From contig DAOVFB010000002.1 of the NCBI GenBank assembly GCA_030668705.1, positions 1 to 45,376 of the forward strand: 45,376 nt of DNA, written 5' to 3'. Each line of letters starts with the position of its first letter. Within the stretch, counting starts at the first letter, position 1. The notes under the pieces were generated by a model. The model was given only the letters and a program-made list of their open reading frames with translations, made no database searches and was not told the origin of the DNA. This DNA comes from Candidatus Stahliibacteriota bacterium. GTDB taxonomy: Bacteria > Hydrothermota > UBA3072. The position numbers and the translations under genes were made by a program. Of the stretch, positions 23,223 through 31,527 are shown piece by piece.

Positions 23223-24718
23223 ATTGTAATCCTGAATTTAGTACCCTTGTTTAATTGACTGTCAACCTTACAATCCCAGCCGTGTAACTCTATAATCTTT
23301 TTTACAATAGCAAGTCCAAAGCCAAATCCATCATTAAAACGAGAATAGAATGGAGAGAAAATTCTCTTTATATCCTTTTCAGGTATCCCACAGCCCGTAT
23401 CTTCCACTCCGATAACAATCTTCCCGTCTGTATGGCAATTAAAAATTAGTTGTCCTCCGTTTCTCATTGCCTTAAGGGAATTCGTACCAAGATTAAGGAG
23501 TGCACTTCTCAGAAGTGCCTGGTCTGCTTTTATTTTTATAGTATCACTAACTCTATTTTCGATGCTAATATTATCATCGAAATACTTGCTTTTCTTAAGT
23601 AATATTTCTACTTCTCCACAGAGGTCACGCAGATGAACCTCCACTGGATTAATTTCTAAACCCCTGGTAAAATCCAGAAAGTTCAGAACCAATCCATCCA
23701 GATGGTCAGACTCCTCTATAATTAACCTTTTAAGGCGTCTGTTCTTATCAAAGTATTCTCCTTTCTCCACATCAAATAACTCAGCTGAAGCCCTTATCGA
23801 AGACACAGGGTTTCTGACACTATGCGCAAGGTTTGCAGCAAATTGTCCAATGGTAATTAGCTTCTCACGCATTTGTATTTCCTCTTCACGTTGCTTTTCC
23901 AGAGTTACATCATTAATCAATAAAATAGTTCCCTGTCCCTGGTGTAATTCATTTCTTCTAATCCTATAAATCCTATCCCGAAAATCAATCTCCGCTTCTT
24001 TTTTTTCATCGGAAAATACCTTCTCCAGCGAGTCATAGAAAGGACCAGGTAAAATTCTGTCAATATACTTACCCGGCTCTAAATCATCATCAAGTAAAAT
24101 CGAAGCTATTTCATTACTCCAGACAATTCTTCTCTTATCGTCAATGGTTAGAATTCCATAATCAATGGCTCCTAATATATCACCTGTGGTAACTCTCAAT
24201 CTAATCATTTCCCTCCTAAATCTTTCAACAACAAAAGAGGAAAGAGCAGCAGTAAACAAAAAGGATAGGGAATAAATGATATAATTCAGCAAAACATCTG
24301 GCAGGGAAGGAACCGGAGGCAAAGTAATCAGCACAAGACGCTCAGGTATATAACCGGGGAATACAAGACAAATCAACCCATAGAGTAAACCAGAGTAACC
24401 AGCTGTAATAAAAGAATCAAGAGGAGCAAGCAAATAAGCGGAAAGGACTATGAAAGTAAAATAAAATGGCGCAAAAGGACTATATACGCCACCGGTAAAG
24501 ATGATAAATATAGAAAGATAGGTAGAATCGATAAGGATATTGAAAAGCTTTATTTCCTTCTGAAGGGTACGAACGAGAATTTCATCAATAATAAAAAGAA
24601 GTAAAAAAATTAATAAAGGGAATAAACTCCCCCCCTCCTTAATAAAGAAAATAGTAATACCCAGGACAGAAATAAAAAGAACGGTCCGGTAAAGAAAATA
24701 TCTACTGAATCGGTTCAC
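23219..24718 (-). CDS. pilS: Membrane sensor histidine kinase (PilS-like)
   Basis: 499 residues from a GTG at 24718, three bases after the pilC stop. About six transmembrane segments occupy residues 1-170, with the GGVYSPFAPFY loop seen in PilS-like kinases. A PAS-like segment follows (DYGILTIDDKRRIVWSNE). The H-box is IGQFAANLAHSVRNPVSSIR (phospho-acceptor His). The ATPase domain has the N-box (NLGTNSLKAM), G1 (VEDTGCGIP), F (FSPFYSRF) and G2 (GFGFGLAIV). It should phosphorylate the PilR-like regulator. In other bacteria PilS senses pilin in the membrane. Confidence 0.88.
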   Translation of the reverse strand: MNRFSRYFLYRTVLFISVLGITIFFIKEGGSLFPLLIFLLLFIIDEILVRTLQKEIKLFNILIDSTYLSIFIIFTGGVYSPFAPFYFTFIVLSAYLLAPLDSFITAGYSGLLYGLICLVFPGYIPERLVLITLPPVPSLPDVLLNYIIYSLSFLFTAALSSFVVERFRREMIRLRVTTGDILGAIDYGILTIDDKRRIVWSNEIASILLDDDLEPGKYIDRILPGPFYDSLEKVFSDEKKEAEIDFRDRIYRIRRNELHQGQGTILLINDVTLEKQREEEIQMREKLITIGQFAANLAHSVRNPVSSIRASAELFDVEKGEYFDKNRRLKRLIIEESDHLDGLVLNFLDFTRGLEINPVEVHLRDLCGEVEILLKKSKYFDDNISIENRVSDTIKIKADQALLRSALLNLGTNSLKAMRNGGQLIFNCHTDGKIVIGVEDTGCGIPEKDIKRIFSPFYSRFNDGFGFGLAIVKKIIELHGWDCKVDSQLNKGTKFRITI

Positions 24719-24721
24719 TAT

Positions 24722-25930
24722 CTATCCCATAAACTGAGAAGCCATCTGGAAGATCGGAAGATACATGGCCATAACCATACCACCGATAATGACTGCAAGA
24801 AACACAATAACTACTGGTTCAAGTGCACTCATTAGATTCTGTACCGCCTGATCCACCTCATCATCATAGAAGTCTGCGACCTTTTCTAACATTTCATCCA
24901 ATCCACCAGTTTGTTCTCCAATCGTTATCATTTGAATAACCATTGGAGTAAATATGCCTTTTTCTTTAGCGAGTGGCTCAGCTATTGATTCTCCCTGTGC
25001 AATTGATGTTCTCGAACGTAATATTGCATTTTCTACGACTTTGTTGCCTGTGGTTCCAGCGGTTATTTCCAGAGCATCCAATATATTAACACCACTGGCC
25101 AGCAAAGTGGCAAGGGTGCGAGAGAATCTTGTGATTGCTTGTTTATTAATAAGTGTTCCGAATATTGGAACTTTCAAAAGGAAAGCATCTATGCGGAGAT
25201 GTCCATCCTCTGTTCTATAATAATATCTTATGGCAATCAATAATCCCACCACCACCGCTATGATATAAAGTATATAGCTTTGCAAGAAATTGCTAAGTGC
25301 TATTACGACTCTTGTAGGTCCTGGTAACTGTGCTCCAAGTCCACTATACATTTGTGCAAAGGTCGGAATAACAAAGAGTAACATTATTGCAACAGCCATA
25401 ACAGCAACTATAGCAATCATTGCAGGATATATCATCGCGCCTTTAATCTTTCTTTTTATCTCATCAGCCTTTTCAAGATATTCAGCCAGTCTACCAAGTA
25501 TCGTTGCGAGTGCACCACCTTTTTCACCAGCTTCCACCATATTAATATAGAGATCGCCAAAGGTATCCTTATACCTTCTGAGACCATCGGCCAATGTAGA
25601 TCCTCCTTCGACAGAGGAGATAATGCCTTTCAGAATATCCTTAAACTTCTCTGATTTAACCTGTTCAACCTGTATTTCAAGACATTTTATTAAAGGCAGC
25701 CCTGCATTTATCATCACTGAGAACTGTCTGGTAAAAACAGAAATATCCCTGTTTGATACCTTCCCCTTTAAGAAAGGTAATGTTATTTCCCTTGGTTTTG
25801 GACGCACTGAAGTAGGTACAACTTTTCTTTCTCTTAATATACGATGTACTTCTTCAGGATTACTTGCTGCTATCTCTCCATTTTCTATAGAGCCACTTGG
25901 CGTCCTGCCTTTCCATAAATAGACTGGCAT
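24722..25930 (-). CDS. pilC: Type IV pilus inner-membrane platform protein PilC
   Basis: 402 residues. A short N-terminal cytoplasmic segment is followed by two T2SF/GspF repeats. Signatures are FTRQFSVMINAGLPLIKCLE, VEAGEKGGAL, KIKGAMIYPAMIAIVAV and, in the second half, FSRTLATLLASGVNILDALE, ITIGEQTGGLDEML and ALEPVVIVFLAVIIGGMV. Three membrane segments, as in the family. It couples PilB and PilT motor action to pilin assembly and disassembly. AGGAGGTG precedes the ATG. Encoded after pilT and before pilS. Confidence 0.95.
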   Translation of the reverse strand: MPVYLWKGRTPSGSIENGEIAASNPEEVHRILRERKVVPTSVRPKPREITLPFLKGKVSNRDISVFTRQFSVMINAGLPLIKCLEIQVEQVKSEKFKDILKGIISSVEGGSTLADGLRRYKDTFGDLYINMVEAGEKGGALATILGRLAEYLEKADEIKRKIKGAMIYPAMIAIVAVMAVAIMLLFVIPTFAQMYSGLGAQLPGPTRVVIALSNFLQSYILYIIAVVVGLLIAIRYYYRTEDGHLRIDAFLLKVPIFGTLINKQAITRFSRTLATLLASGVNILDALEITAGTTGNKVVENAILRSRTSIAQGESIAEPLAKEKGIFTPMVIQMITIGEQTGGLDEMLEKVADFYDDEVDQAVQNLMSALEPVVIVFLAVIIGGMVMAMYLPIFQMASQFMG

Positions 25931-25940
25931 TCTTCACCTC

Positions 25941-27017
25941 CTATTGTACAACCGCTGTTTTTTTCTGTATCATTTGCTCTAACTCATTTGGGTCCCTGGA
26001 ATATGACATACCATCCTCTAACGATATCTTCCGTTCTACATACAACCTATAGAGTGACTGATTCATGGTCATCATGCCATATTTTCTCCCTGCCTGGATA
26101 TGGGAGTAGATTTGATGAATCTTCCCATCTCTTATCAAAGCCTTTATGGCAGGGGTTCCATATAATATCTCCAATGCGAGTTCTCTACCCCCAGAAATTT
26201 TAGGGATTAAACTTTGAGTTATAATCCCTAAGAGTACAAAGGATAATTGAGCGCGAACCTGAGCCTGCCGGGTGGATTCAAATACATCTACTATTCTTGA
26301 AATTGACTCAGCAGCTGAATTTGTATGAAGTGTAGCAAGTGTCAGGTGACCGGTTTCAGCGATATTCAATGCTGATTCCATAGTTTCCTGGTCACGCATC
26401 TCTCCTATCATAACCACATCAGGATCCTGTCTTAATATATATTTTAATGCAATCATAAATTTATCAGTATCAGAACCGATCTGTCTCTGATTTACAATTC
26501 CTCTCTTGTGTCGGAAAAGATATTCAATAGGATCTTCTACTGTTATAATATGGGATTTTCTCTCTCTACTTATTTTATCAATAATTGCAGCGAGTGTTGT
26601 TGATTTACCGCAACCGGTCGGACCGGTAACCAGAATTAATCCCTTTTTCGCATTAGCCATTTCAGCAACTACAGCAGGAACCCCTAATTGCTTAAAGGTA
26701 CGAATCTTAAAAGGTATTGTTCGTATAGCGGCAGCAATCTGACCCCTCTGGTAGAAGACATTTGCCCTGAAACGAGAGAGACCTGGAATCCCAAAACTTA
26801 AATCAAGCTCCTTATTCATCTCGAATTTCTTCTTCTGTTGATCATTTAGTACTGAATAAATGAGTCTTTTCAACAGATCCGGAGAAAGGGGGTCATAGTT
26901 AGTACGCTCCAATTCCCCATCCTTTCTATACATAGGTGGTGCTGCCACTGTAAGGTGAAGATCAGTTGCATCTCGTTTAACCATCTCTTCTAATAAATCT
27001 TTCATATTAAGTGCCAT
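25941..27017 (-). CDS. pilT: Type IV pilus retraction ATPase PilT
   Basis: 358 residues. Landmarks are the N-terminal DLHLTVAAPPMYRKDGEL, Walker A GPTGCGKSTT, the Asp box VEDPIEYLF, Walker B MIGEMRD and the His box TGHLTLATLHTNSA. A C-terminal AIKALIRDGKIHQI matches the AIRNLIREGK retraction motif that separates PilT from PilB. It powers pilus retraction and thus twitching or DNA uptake. The GAGGGG ribosome site lies close before the ATG. The 23 bases before pilT hold no promoter, so it is read with pilB. Confidence 0.95.
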   Translation of the reverse strand: MALNMKDLLEEMVKRDATDLHLTVAAPPMYRKDGELERTNYDPLSPDLLKRLIYSVLNDQQKKKFEMNKELDLSFGIPGLSRFRANVFYQRGQIAAAIRTIPFKIRTFKQLGVPAVVAEMANAKKGLILVTGPTGCGKSTTLAAIIDKISRERKSHIITVEDPIEYLFRHKRGIVNQRQIGSDTDKFMIALKYILRQDPDVVMIGEMRDQETMESALNIAETGHLTLATLHTNSAAESISRIVDVFESTRQAQVRAQLSFVLLGIITQSLIPKISGGRELALEILYGTPAIKALIRDGKIHQIYSHIQAGRKYGMMTMNQSLYRLYVERKISLEDGMSYSRDPNELEQMIQKKTAVVQ

Positions 27018-27042
27018 AAAACCCCTCTAAATTTTAATTCTC

Positions 27043-28782
27043 TTATATTTCAACTGTTACCCTCATTACCTCTTCTGGAGTAGTTATTCCCTCCTTTAAT
27101 TTCAGCAATGCATCCCCCCGAAGAGTCCTCATACCTTCCTCTTCCGCCCTTTGTCTCAGTGCATCAGTTGTAGCTCCTTTTAGAATCATATTCCTTAATT
27201 CCATTGAAATAGGCATCACTTCCGTTACAGCAATTCTCCCTTTGTAACCACTAGAATTGCAGAGCTGACATCCATCTCCTGCCGTATATATTTCATTATT
27301 TCTTATTTCATCATCCGTAAGCCCTAATTGATTCAAAAGCTTGACTTTGTCAGTTTCACCCGTCTCTATTCTCCTCCTACATTTCGGACATACTTTTCTG
27401 AGAAGCCTTTGCGCTTGAACGAGATTCAGGGAGCTTGAAATAAGAAAAGGCTCTATCCCGATATCAATCAGCCTGTTTATTGAACTAGGGGCGTCATTGG
27501 TATGTAGAGTAGATAGAACTAGATGACCCGTTAGAGCAGCTCTTATCGCGATGGAAGCAGTGTCGATTTCCCTGATCTCTCCAACCAATATCACATTAGG
27601 AGATTGTCGGAGGAAGGCTCTAAGCGCTTCTGCAAAATTAAACCCTATCACGGGATTTACCTGCACCTGGTTTATACCCTTCAAATTATACTCAACAGGA
27701 TTTTCAACAGTCATCAGGTTAATCTCCGGAGAATTCAACCGAGCGAGTGCAGAATATAGTGTGGTTGATTTCCCACTTCCAGTAGGTCCAGTAACAAGAA
27801 TAAGACCATACGGCTTTTCTATTGCATTTAAAAATTTACGAAGTGCGTCAGGCTCAAAACCAAGGTCTTCCATATTTAACATAAGCGATGATGGATCCAG
27901 GATTCTCATTACCACCTTCTCTCCAAAAACAGTTGGTATAATACTGACTCGAAGGTCTATTGGTTTCCCGTCAACTCTTATTTTTATTCTTCCATCTTGA
28001 GTGAGCCGTCGTTCAGAAGCATCCATTGAACCTGTCATTATCTTCACTCTTGTGGATATTGCATTTTTCAATCGATAAGGTGGCTCTGAAACCAGCTGCA
28101 AGACTCCATCTATTCTAAACCGAACCCTGAGAACCTTCTCGTATGGTTCTATGTGTATATCTGATACACCCTTTTTTACTGCGCTAGAAATAAGGTAATT
28201 TACAAATTTGATTACAGGTTTCTCAGAAGCTTCCTTCCTCCAATCCTCTTCTTCCTCCTCCTCGTCCTCCTCCCCAACAAAGACATCCTCAATGCCCCCG
28301 GAGGTAAATTCAAATTCCTCCTCTTCCTCTTCCTTTTCCTCGACCCTGTCTACTTCTTTGGTAACAGGATAGTACTCTTCCAGTAATTGTTTCATCGTAT
28401 GGAAAGTTACTACAACTGGTTCAACTTCGAGATTTGTTTTAAATTCGACAGCATCTACTGCAACCAGATCACCAGGGTTTACCATCCCAAGAATCAGTTT
28501 CCTTCCCCTTTTGTTTATAGGAAATACCTGGTGTCTCTGTGCCATATCAGGAGGAATAAGCTTTGTCAGTTTACGATCGACATCTTCAAATCGAACATCA
28601 ATAGAAGGCACTTTGAATTTTTGACTTAAGGTTTTTGCAAGGTCCTGCTCAGAAATATAACCTTCCTCAATAAGGATAGCTCCCAGCTTCTTTGCTACTT
28701 TTTTTTGTTTATTCAGAGCACTTTCCAATTGTTCGCGAGTAATCTTTCCAGCAGATATAAGAATTGCGCCAAGTTTTTTCAT
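27043..28782 (-). CDS. pilB: Type IV pilus assembly ATPase PilB, second paralogue
   Basis: 579 residues. The N-terminal MshEN-type domain (LGAILISAGKITREQLESAL) is a fold that binds c-di-GMP in some relatives. An acidic linker at about residues 150-180 (runs of Glu and Asp) is unusual for the family. The ATPase domain has GPTGSGKSTT, LVGEIREIDTA, GHLVLSTLHTNDA and a four-cysteine zinc site (CPKC plus CQLC). GGAG precedes the ATG, one base after the stop of the first pilB. Like PilB it should drive pilus extension. Having two in series is discussed in the findings. Confidence 0.93.
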   Translation of the reverse strand: MKKLGAILISAGKITREQLESALNKQKKVAKKLGAILIEEGYISEQDLAKTLSQKFKVPSIDVRFEDVDRKLTKLIPPDMAQRHQVFPINKRGRKLILGMVNPGDLVAVDAVEFKTNLEVEPVVVTFHTMKQLLEEYYPVTKEVDRVEEKEEEEEEFEFTSGGIEDVFVGEEDEEEEEEDWRKEASEKPVIKFVNYLISSAVKKGVSDIHIEPYEKVLRVRFRIDGVLQLVSEPPYRLKNAISTRVKIMTGSMDASERRLTQDGRIKIRVDGKPIDLRVSIIPTVFGEKVVMRILDPSSLMLNMEDLGFEPDALRKFLNAIEKPYGLILVTGPTGSGKSTTLYSALARLNSPEINLMTVENPVEYNLKGINQVQVNPVIGFNFAEALRAFLRQSPNVILVGEIREIDTASIAIRAALTGHLVLSTLHTNDAPSSINRLIDIGIEPFLISSSLNLVQAQRLLRKVCPKCRRRIETGETDKVKLLNQLGLTDDEIRNNEIYTAGDGCQLCNSSGYKGRIAVTEVMPISMELRNMILKGATTDALRQRAEEEGMRTLRGDALLKLKEGITTPEEVMRVTVEI

Positions 28783-28783
28783 T

Positions 28784-30478
28784 CTACCGCTCCATTGTCT
28801 CTCTGCTTATTTCATCAATAGTGGTCACACCTTCCAGCACTTTTTTTAATCCTTCTACCCTGAGGGTCTCCATTCCTTCTTTTACAGCCTGCTCTTCAAT
28901 ATCATCTGAAGTAGCTCCTTCTGTTATCATTTTCCTGATAATTGGAGACATTGCAAGTACCTCAAAAAGACCACTCCTGCCTTTATAGCCAGTTCCCTTG
29001 CAATAATTGCACCCTATTCCATGAAAAATCTCCTTGCCTCTAAATACTTCAGGCCGGAACCCCCTCTTTATTATTTCCTCATCTGATAACTTATGTGGAG
29101 CCTTGCAGCGGGGACAAACCTTTCTTACAAGTCTCTGAGATATTATAAGTTCAAGGGTCGAAGCCATGAGAAAGGGAGCAACACCCATATTTACAACACG
29201 AGTAATAGTAGCAGCAGCAGAATTTGTATGGACGGTTGAGAGAACAATATGTCCTGTTAAGGCAGCCCGTATTGAAATATCCGTTGTAGGCTTATCTCTG
29301 ATTTCTCCAACCATTATAACATCCGGGTCCTGCCTCAGGAAAGATTTCAGAGCAGAAGTAAATGTAAGCCCTATCTCTTCACGAACCTGTACCTGATTTA
29401 TACCAAAAAGCGTATACTCTACCGGATCCTCTGCGGTTGAAATGTTTACCGTAATTTTATTAATCTCTCTTAATATGGAATATAGAGTCGTTGTTTTTCC
29501 ACTGCCTGTCGGTCCGGTAAGCAGTATAATTCCATGAGGTTTTTGGATTGCTATCCTCGTATCCTGTAAGCCCTTTTCCGTAAAACCCAGTTTGGAAAGA
29601 TCAAACTCAATACTCTCTGAGTCCAAAATCCTGAGTGCAACTTTCTCTCCAAATATTGTAGGGACAGTGGATATCCTAAAATCAATCCTTCTCCCATCTA
29701 TCCGTGCCTCAAAACGACCATCTTGAGGCTGTCTTTTTTCCTGGATTTTTAGATTTGACATAACTTTTAATCTTGAAACTACTGCTTTGTGAAGCCTCCA
29801 GGGTGGTGGCGTATAATTACGAAGGACACCATCTATTCTAAGGCGAACTCGGACGTCTTTTTCGTAAGGCTCTACATGCAAATCACTCGCCCCTTCTACC
29901 ACTGCCTTCTTTAAAAGGTAATTAACGTACTCCACTACCGGGCCCGAATCTACCTGCGCTGCCAAATCTGAAACTGTTTCTTCCCCCTCTGCTTCGTCTA
30001 CAATTTCTAATGAATCATCGTCAAAGACGATATCACCAATTACCTCATCTTCAAGTGCCTTAGTCTCGTAGTGATCCTTTAAAACCTTCTCTATTGAAGT
30101 CTCAACAGCTACCATAGGTACTACAGTGCAGCCAGTTCTAAAGCGGATATCATCTTGAACCTGGACATCTGTGGGGTTAATCATAGCGAGATACAAAACA
30201 TTCCCTTCACGTTTCAAAGGAATTACACCATAGGCTCTTGCGATTTCGGGAGGAATCAAATTAAGAACTTCTTTATCCATGGGATACTCGGAAAGCATCA
30301 CCCCTTTTGCGTCCAAATGCTTTTCGAGAGCCTTGAGAAGTGTCCTTTCATTAACAAACCCCAGTGCCATAAGATTAGCGCCAAGTCGCCCTCCCGTCTC
30401 CCTTTGCCTTCTAAGAGCTAATTTTAACTGTTGTTCTGTAATAGAACGCTCTACTAATAATATTCTTCCAACTCTCAC
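28784..30478 (-). CDS. pilB: Type IV pilus assembly ATPase PilB, first paralogue
   Basis: 564 residues from a GTG at 30478. MshEN domain (VGRILLVERSITEQQLKLAL), then the ATPase domain with GPTGSGKTTT, VGEIRDKPT, TGHIVLSTVHTNSA and a zinc site (CPRC plus CNYC). It lacks the Glu-rich linker of the next gene but has a shorter acidic stretch (DDDSLEIVDEAEGEE). Heads the operon pilB-pilB-pilT-pilC-pilS-pilR. A near-consensus promoter lies directly before the start, with +1 expected on the GTG, so this mRNA is probably leaderless. Confidence 0.93.
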   Translation of the reverse strand: MRVGRILLVERSITEQQLKLALRRQRETGGRLGANLMALGFVNERTLLKALEKHLDAKGVMLSEYPMDKEVLNLIPPEIARAYGVIPLKREGNVLYLAMINPTDVQVQDDIRFRTGCTVVPMVAVETSIEKVLKDHYETKALEDEVIGDIVFDDDSLEIVDEAEGEETVSDLAAQVDSGPVVEYVNYLLKKAVVEGASDLHVEPYEKDVRVRLRIDGVLRNYTPPPWRLHKAVVSRLKVMSNLKIQEKRQPQDGRFEARIDGRRIDFRISTVPTIFGEKVALRILDSESIEFDLSKLGFTEKGLQDTRIAIQKPHGIILLTGPTGSGKTTTLYSILREINKITVNISTAEDPVEYTLFGINQVQVREEIGLTFTSALKSFLRQDPDVIMVGEIRDKPTTDISIRAALTGHIVLSTVHTNSAAATITRVVNMGVAPFLMASTLELIISQRLVRKVCPRCKAPHKLSDEEIIKRGFRPEVFRGKEIFHGIGCNYCKGTGYKGRSGLFEVLAMSPIIRKMITEGATSDDIEEQAVKEGMETLRVEGLKKVLEGVTTIDEISRETMER

Positions 30479-30484
30479 ACTATG

Positions 30485-30513
30485 AATATAAAAGTATTGA
30501 GTATAAATGTCAA
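30485..30513 (-). promoter_or_regulatory. Sigma-70 promoter, leaderless, for the pil operon
   Basis: Minus strand TTGACA (30513-30508), a 17-base spacer and TATATT (30490-30485), then six bases and the GTG at 30478. The expected +1 is the G of the start codon. It is divergent from the promoter at 30528-30555, the two -35 boxes being 14 bases apart. Confidence 0.65.
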
Positions 30514-30527
30514 GTATTAAAAATGGG

Positions 30528-30555
30528 TTGACAAATCAAGATATCTCAATATTAT
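30528..30555 (+). promoter_or_regulatory. Sigma-70 promoter, near-leaderless, for the MBL-fold gene
   Basis: TTGACA (30528-30533), a 16-base spacer and TATTAT (30550-30555). Expected +1 is about 30562, four bases before the ATG at 30566. No Shine-Dalgarno sequence. Confidence 0.6.
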
Positions 30556-30565
30556 GAATTGAATT

Positions 30566-31396
30566 ATGAAGGTTAAATTCTGGGGTACTCGAGGATCAAT
30601 ACCATCACCGGGAAAAGATACTGTTAAATACGGCGGTAATACTACCTGCATGGAGATAGCCCTTAAGAATAACAGAGAAATCATAATAGATGCAGGAACC
30701 GGTATAAGACTGTTAGGCAAAGAGATAACCTCCAAAGGTATTAAGCATCTTGATCTCTTTCTCACCCACTCACATTGGGACCACATACAGGGATTCCCAT
30801 TTTTTACGCCTATTTTCAGTAAGGACTTCTCGTTGAATATCTATGGAGTTTCTCCAACCTTTGAGAGATTGCTGGATATACTAAAGGGACAAATGGAAAC
30901 TATTTACTTTCCGGTTCAATTTAAACATCTTGCAGCAGAAATAAGGTTTAAAAAAATTGGCAACTCCGGAATTTTGATAGACAACGCAAAAGTTAATTCA
31001 ATAAGGACAAATCATCCACTTGAAACTCATGCTTTCAAGTTTGAAGAAAATGGGAAGTCCTTCGTTTTTATGTCAGATAATGAATTGGATCATCCCGATA
31101 TTGCTAAGGTTCCTTACAAGAAGCACTTAGACTTTGTAAAAGGTGCAGATATTCTCGTTCATGATGCTCAATATAGAAAGGGAGAAATGAGCAAATGCAA
31201 AGGATATGGGCATTCTTCCTGGCAGAAAGCAGTATCTTTTGCAAAGCAGGCAAAGGTAAAGAAGCTCTACCTGACACATCATGACCCTTACAGGCCGGAT
31301 TCGGAAATAGATGAAATAGTTGGCAAAGCGAATAAAATCTCCGGAGATGGATTAACAGTTATGGGAGCTATCGAAGGTGAAAGTTTCGAAGTATAA
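30566..31396 (+). CDS. Metallo-beta-lactamase-fold hydrolase
   Basis: 276 residues. The N-terminus MKVKFWGTRGSIPSPG and YGGNTTCMEI is typical of an MBL subgroup related to class II cyclic-nucleotide phosphodiesterases. The metal motif THSHWDHIQG (HxHxDH) is followed by TNHPLETHAFKFEE, MSDNE, HDAQYRKGEM and a final GYGHSSWQKAV and LTHHDP, which supply the remaining histidine and aspartate ligands. All key ligands appear intact, so it should be an active metal hydrolase, probably a phosphodiesterase; the substrate is unknown. Cytoplasmic. Confidence 0.9.
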   Translation: MKVKFWGTRGSIPSPGKDTVKYGGNTTCMEIALKNNREIIIDAGTGIRLLGKEITSKGIKHLDLFLTHSHWDHIQGFPFFTPIFSKDFSLNIYGVSPTFERLLDILKGQMETIYFPVQFKHLAAEIRFKKIGNSGILIDNAKVNSIRTNHPLETHAFKFEENGKSFVFMSDNELDHPDIAKVPYKKHLDFVKGADILVHDAQYRKGEMSKCKGYGHSSWQKAVSFAKQAKVKKLYLTHHDPYRPDSEIDEIVGKANKISGDGLTVMGAIEGESFEV

Positions 31397-31426
31397 ACCG
31401 AATTGATACTGGAGTGGCATAGCTAG

Positions 31427-31454
31427 CTTAAAGATTTTAGTTAAACTCTTTAAG
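31427..31454. terminator. Hairpin between the MBL and SLBB genes
   Basis: Arms CTTAAAGA and TCTTTAAG, an 8-bp perfect stem with a 12-base loop, 30 bases after the MBL stop. No T-run follows (TTCCCAGG), so termination is uncertain. It could instead be an operator next to the SLBB promoter at 31475. Confidence 0.3.
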
Positions 31455-31474
31455 TTCCCAGGAATGATAACACC

Positions 31475-31502
31475 TTGACAAAACCCATATTTATATCATA
31501 TT
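31475..31502 (+). promoter_or_regulatory. Sigma-70 promoter for the SLBB gene
   Basis: TTGACA (31475-31480), a 16-base spacer and CATATT (31497-31502, four of six). Expected start is near 31509, giving a short leader that contains GGAGGA before the TTG at 31528. This promoter is not leaderless. Confidence 0.5.
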
Positions 31503-31527
31503 TTCCACAAAAAAGATGGAGGAAGAG

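Noticed and set aside
28220-28345. GAG/GAA-rich stretch in the second pilB as a microsatellite or frameshift site
   Set aside because: It encodes an in-frame acidic linker between domains and the frame is intact on both sides; at most a variable linker.
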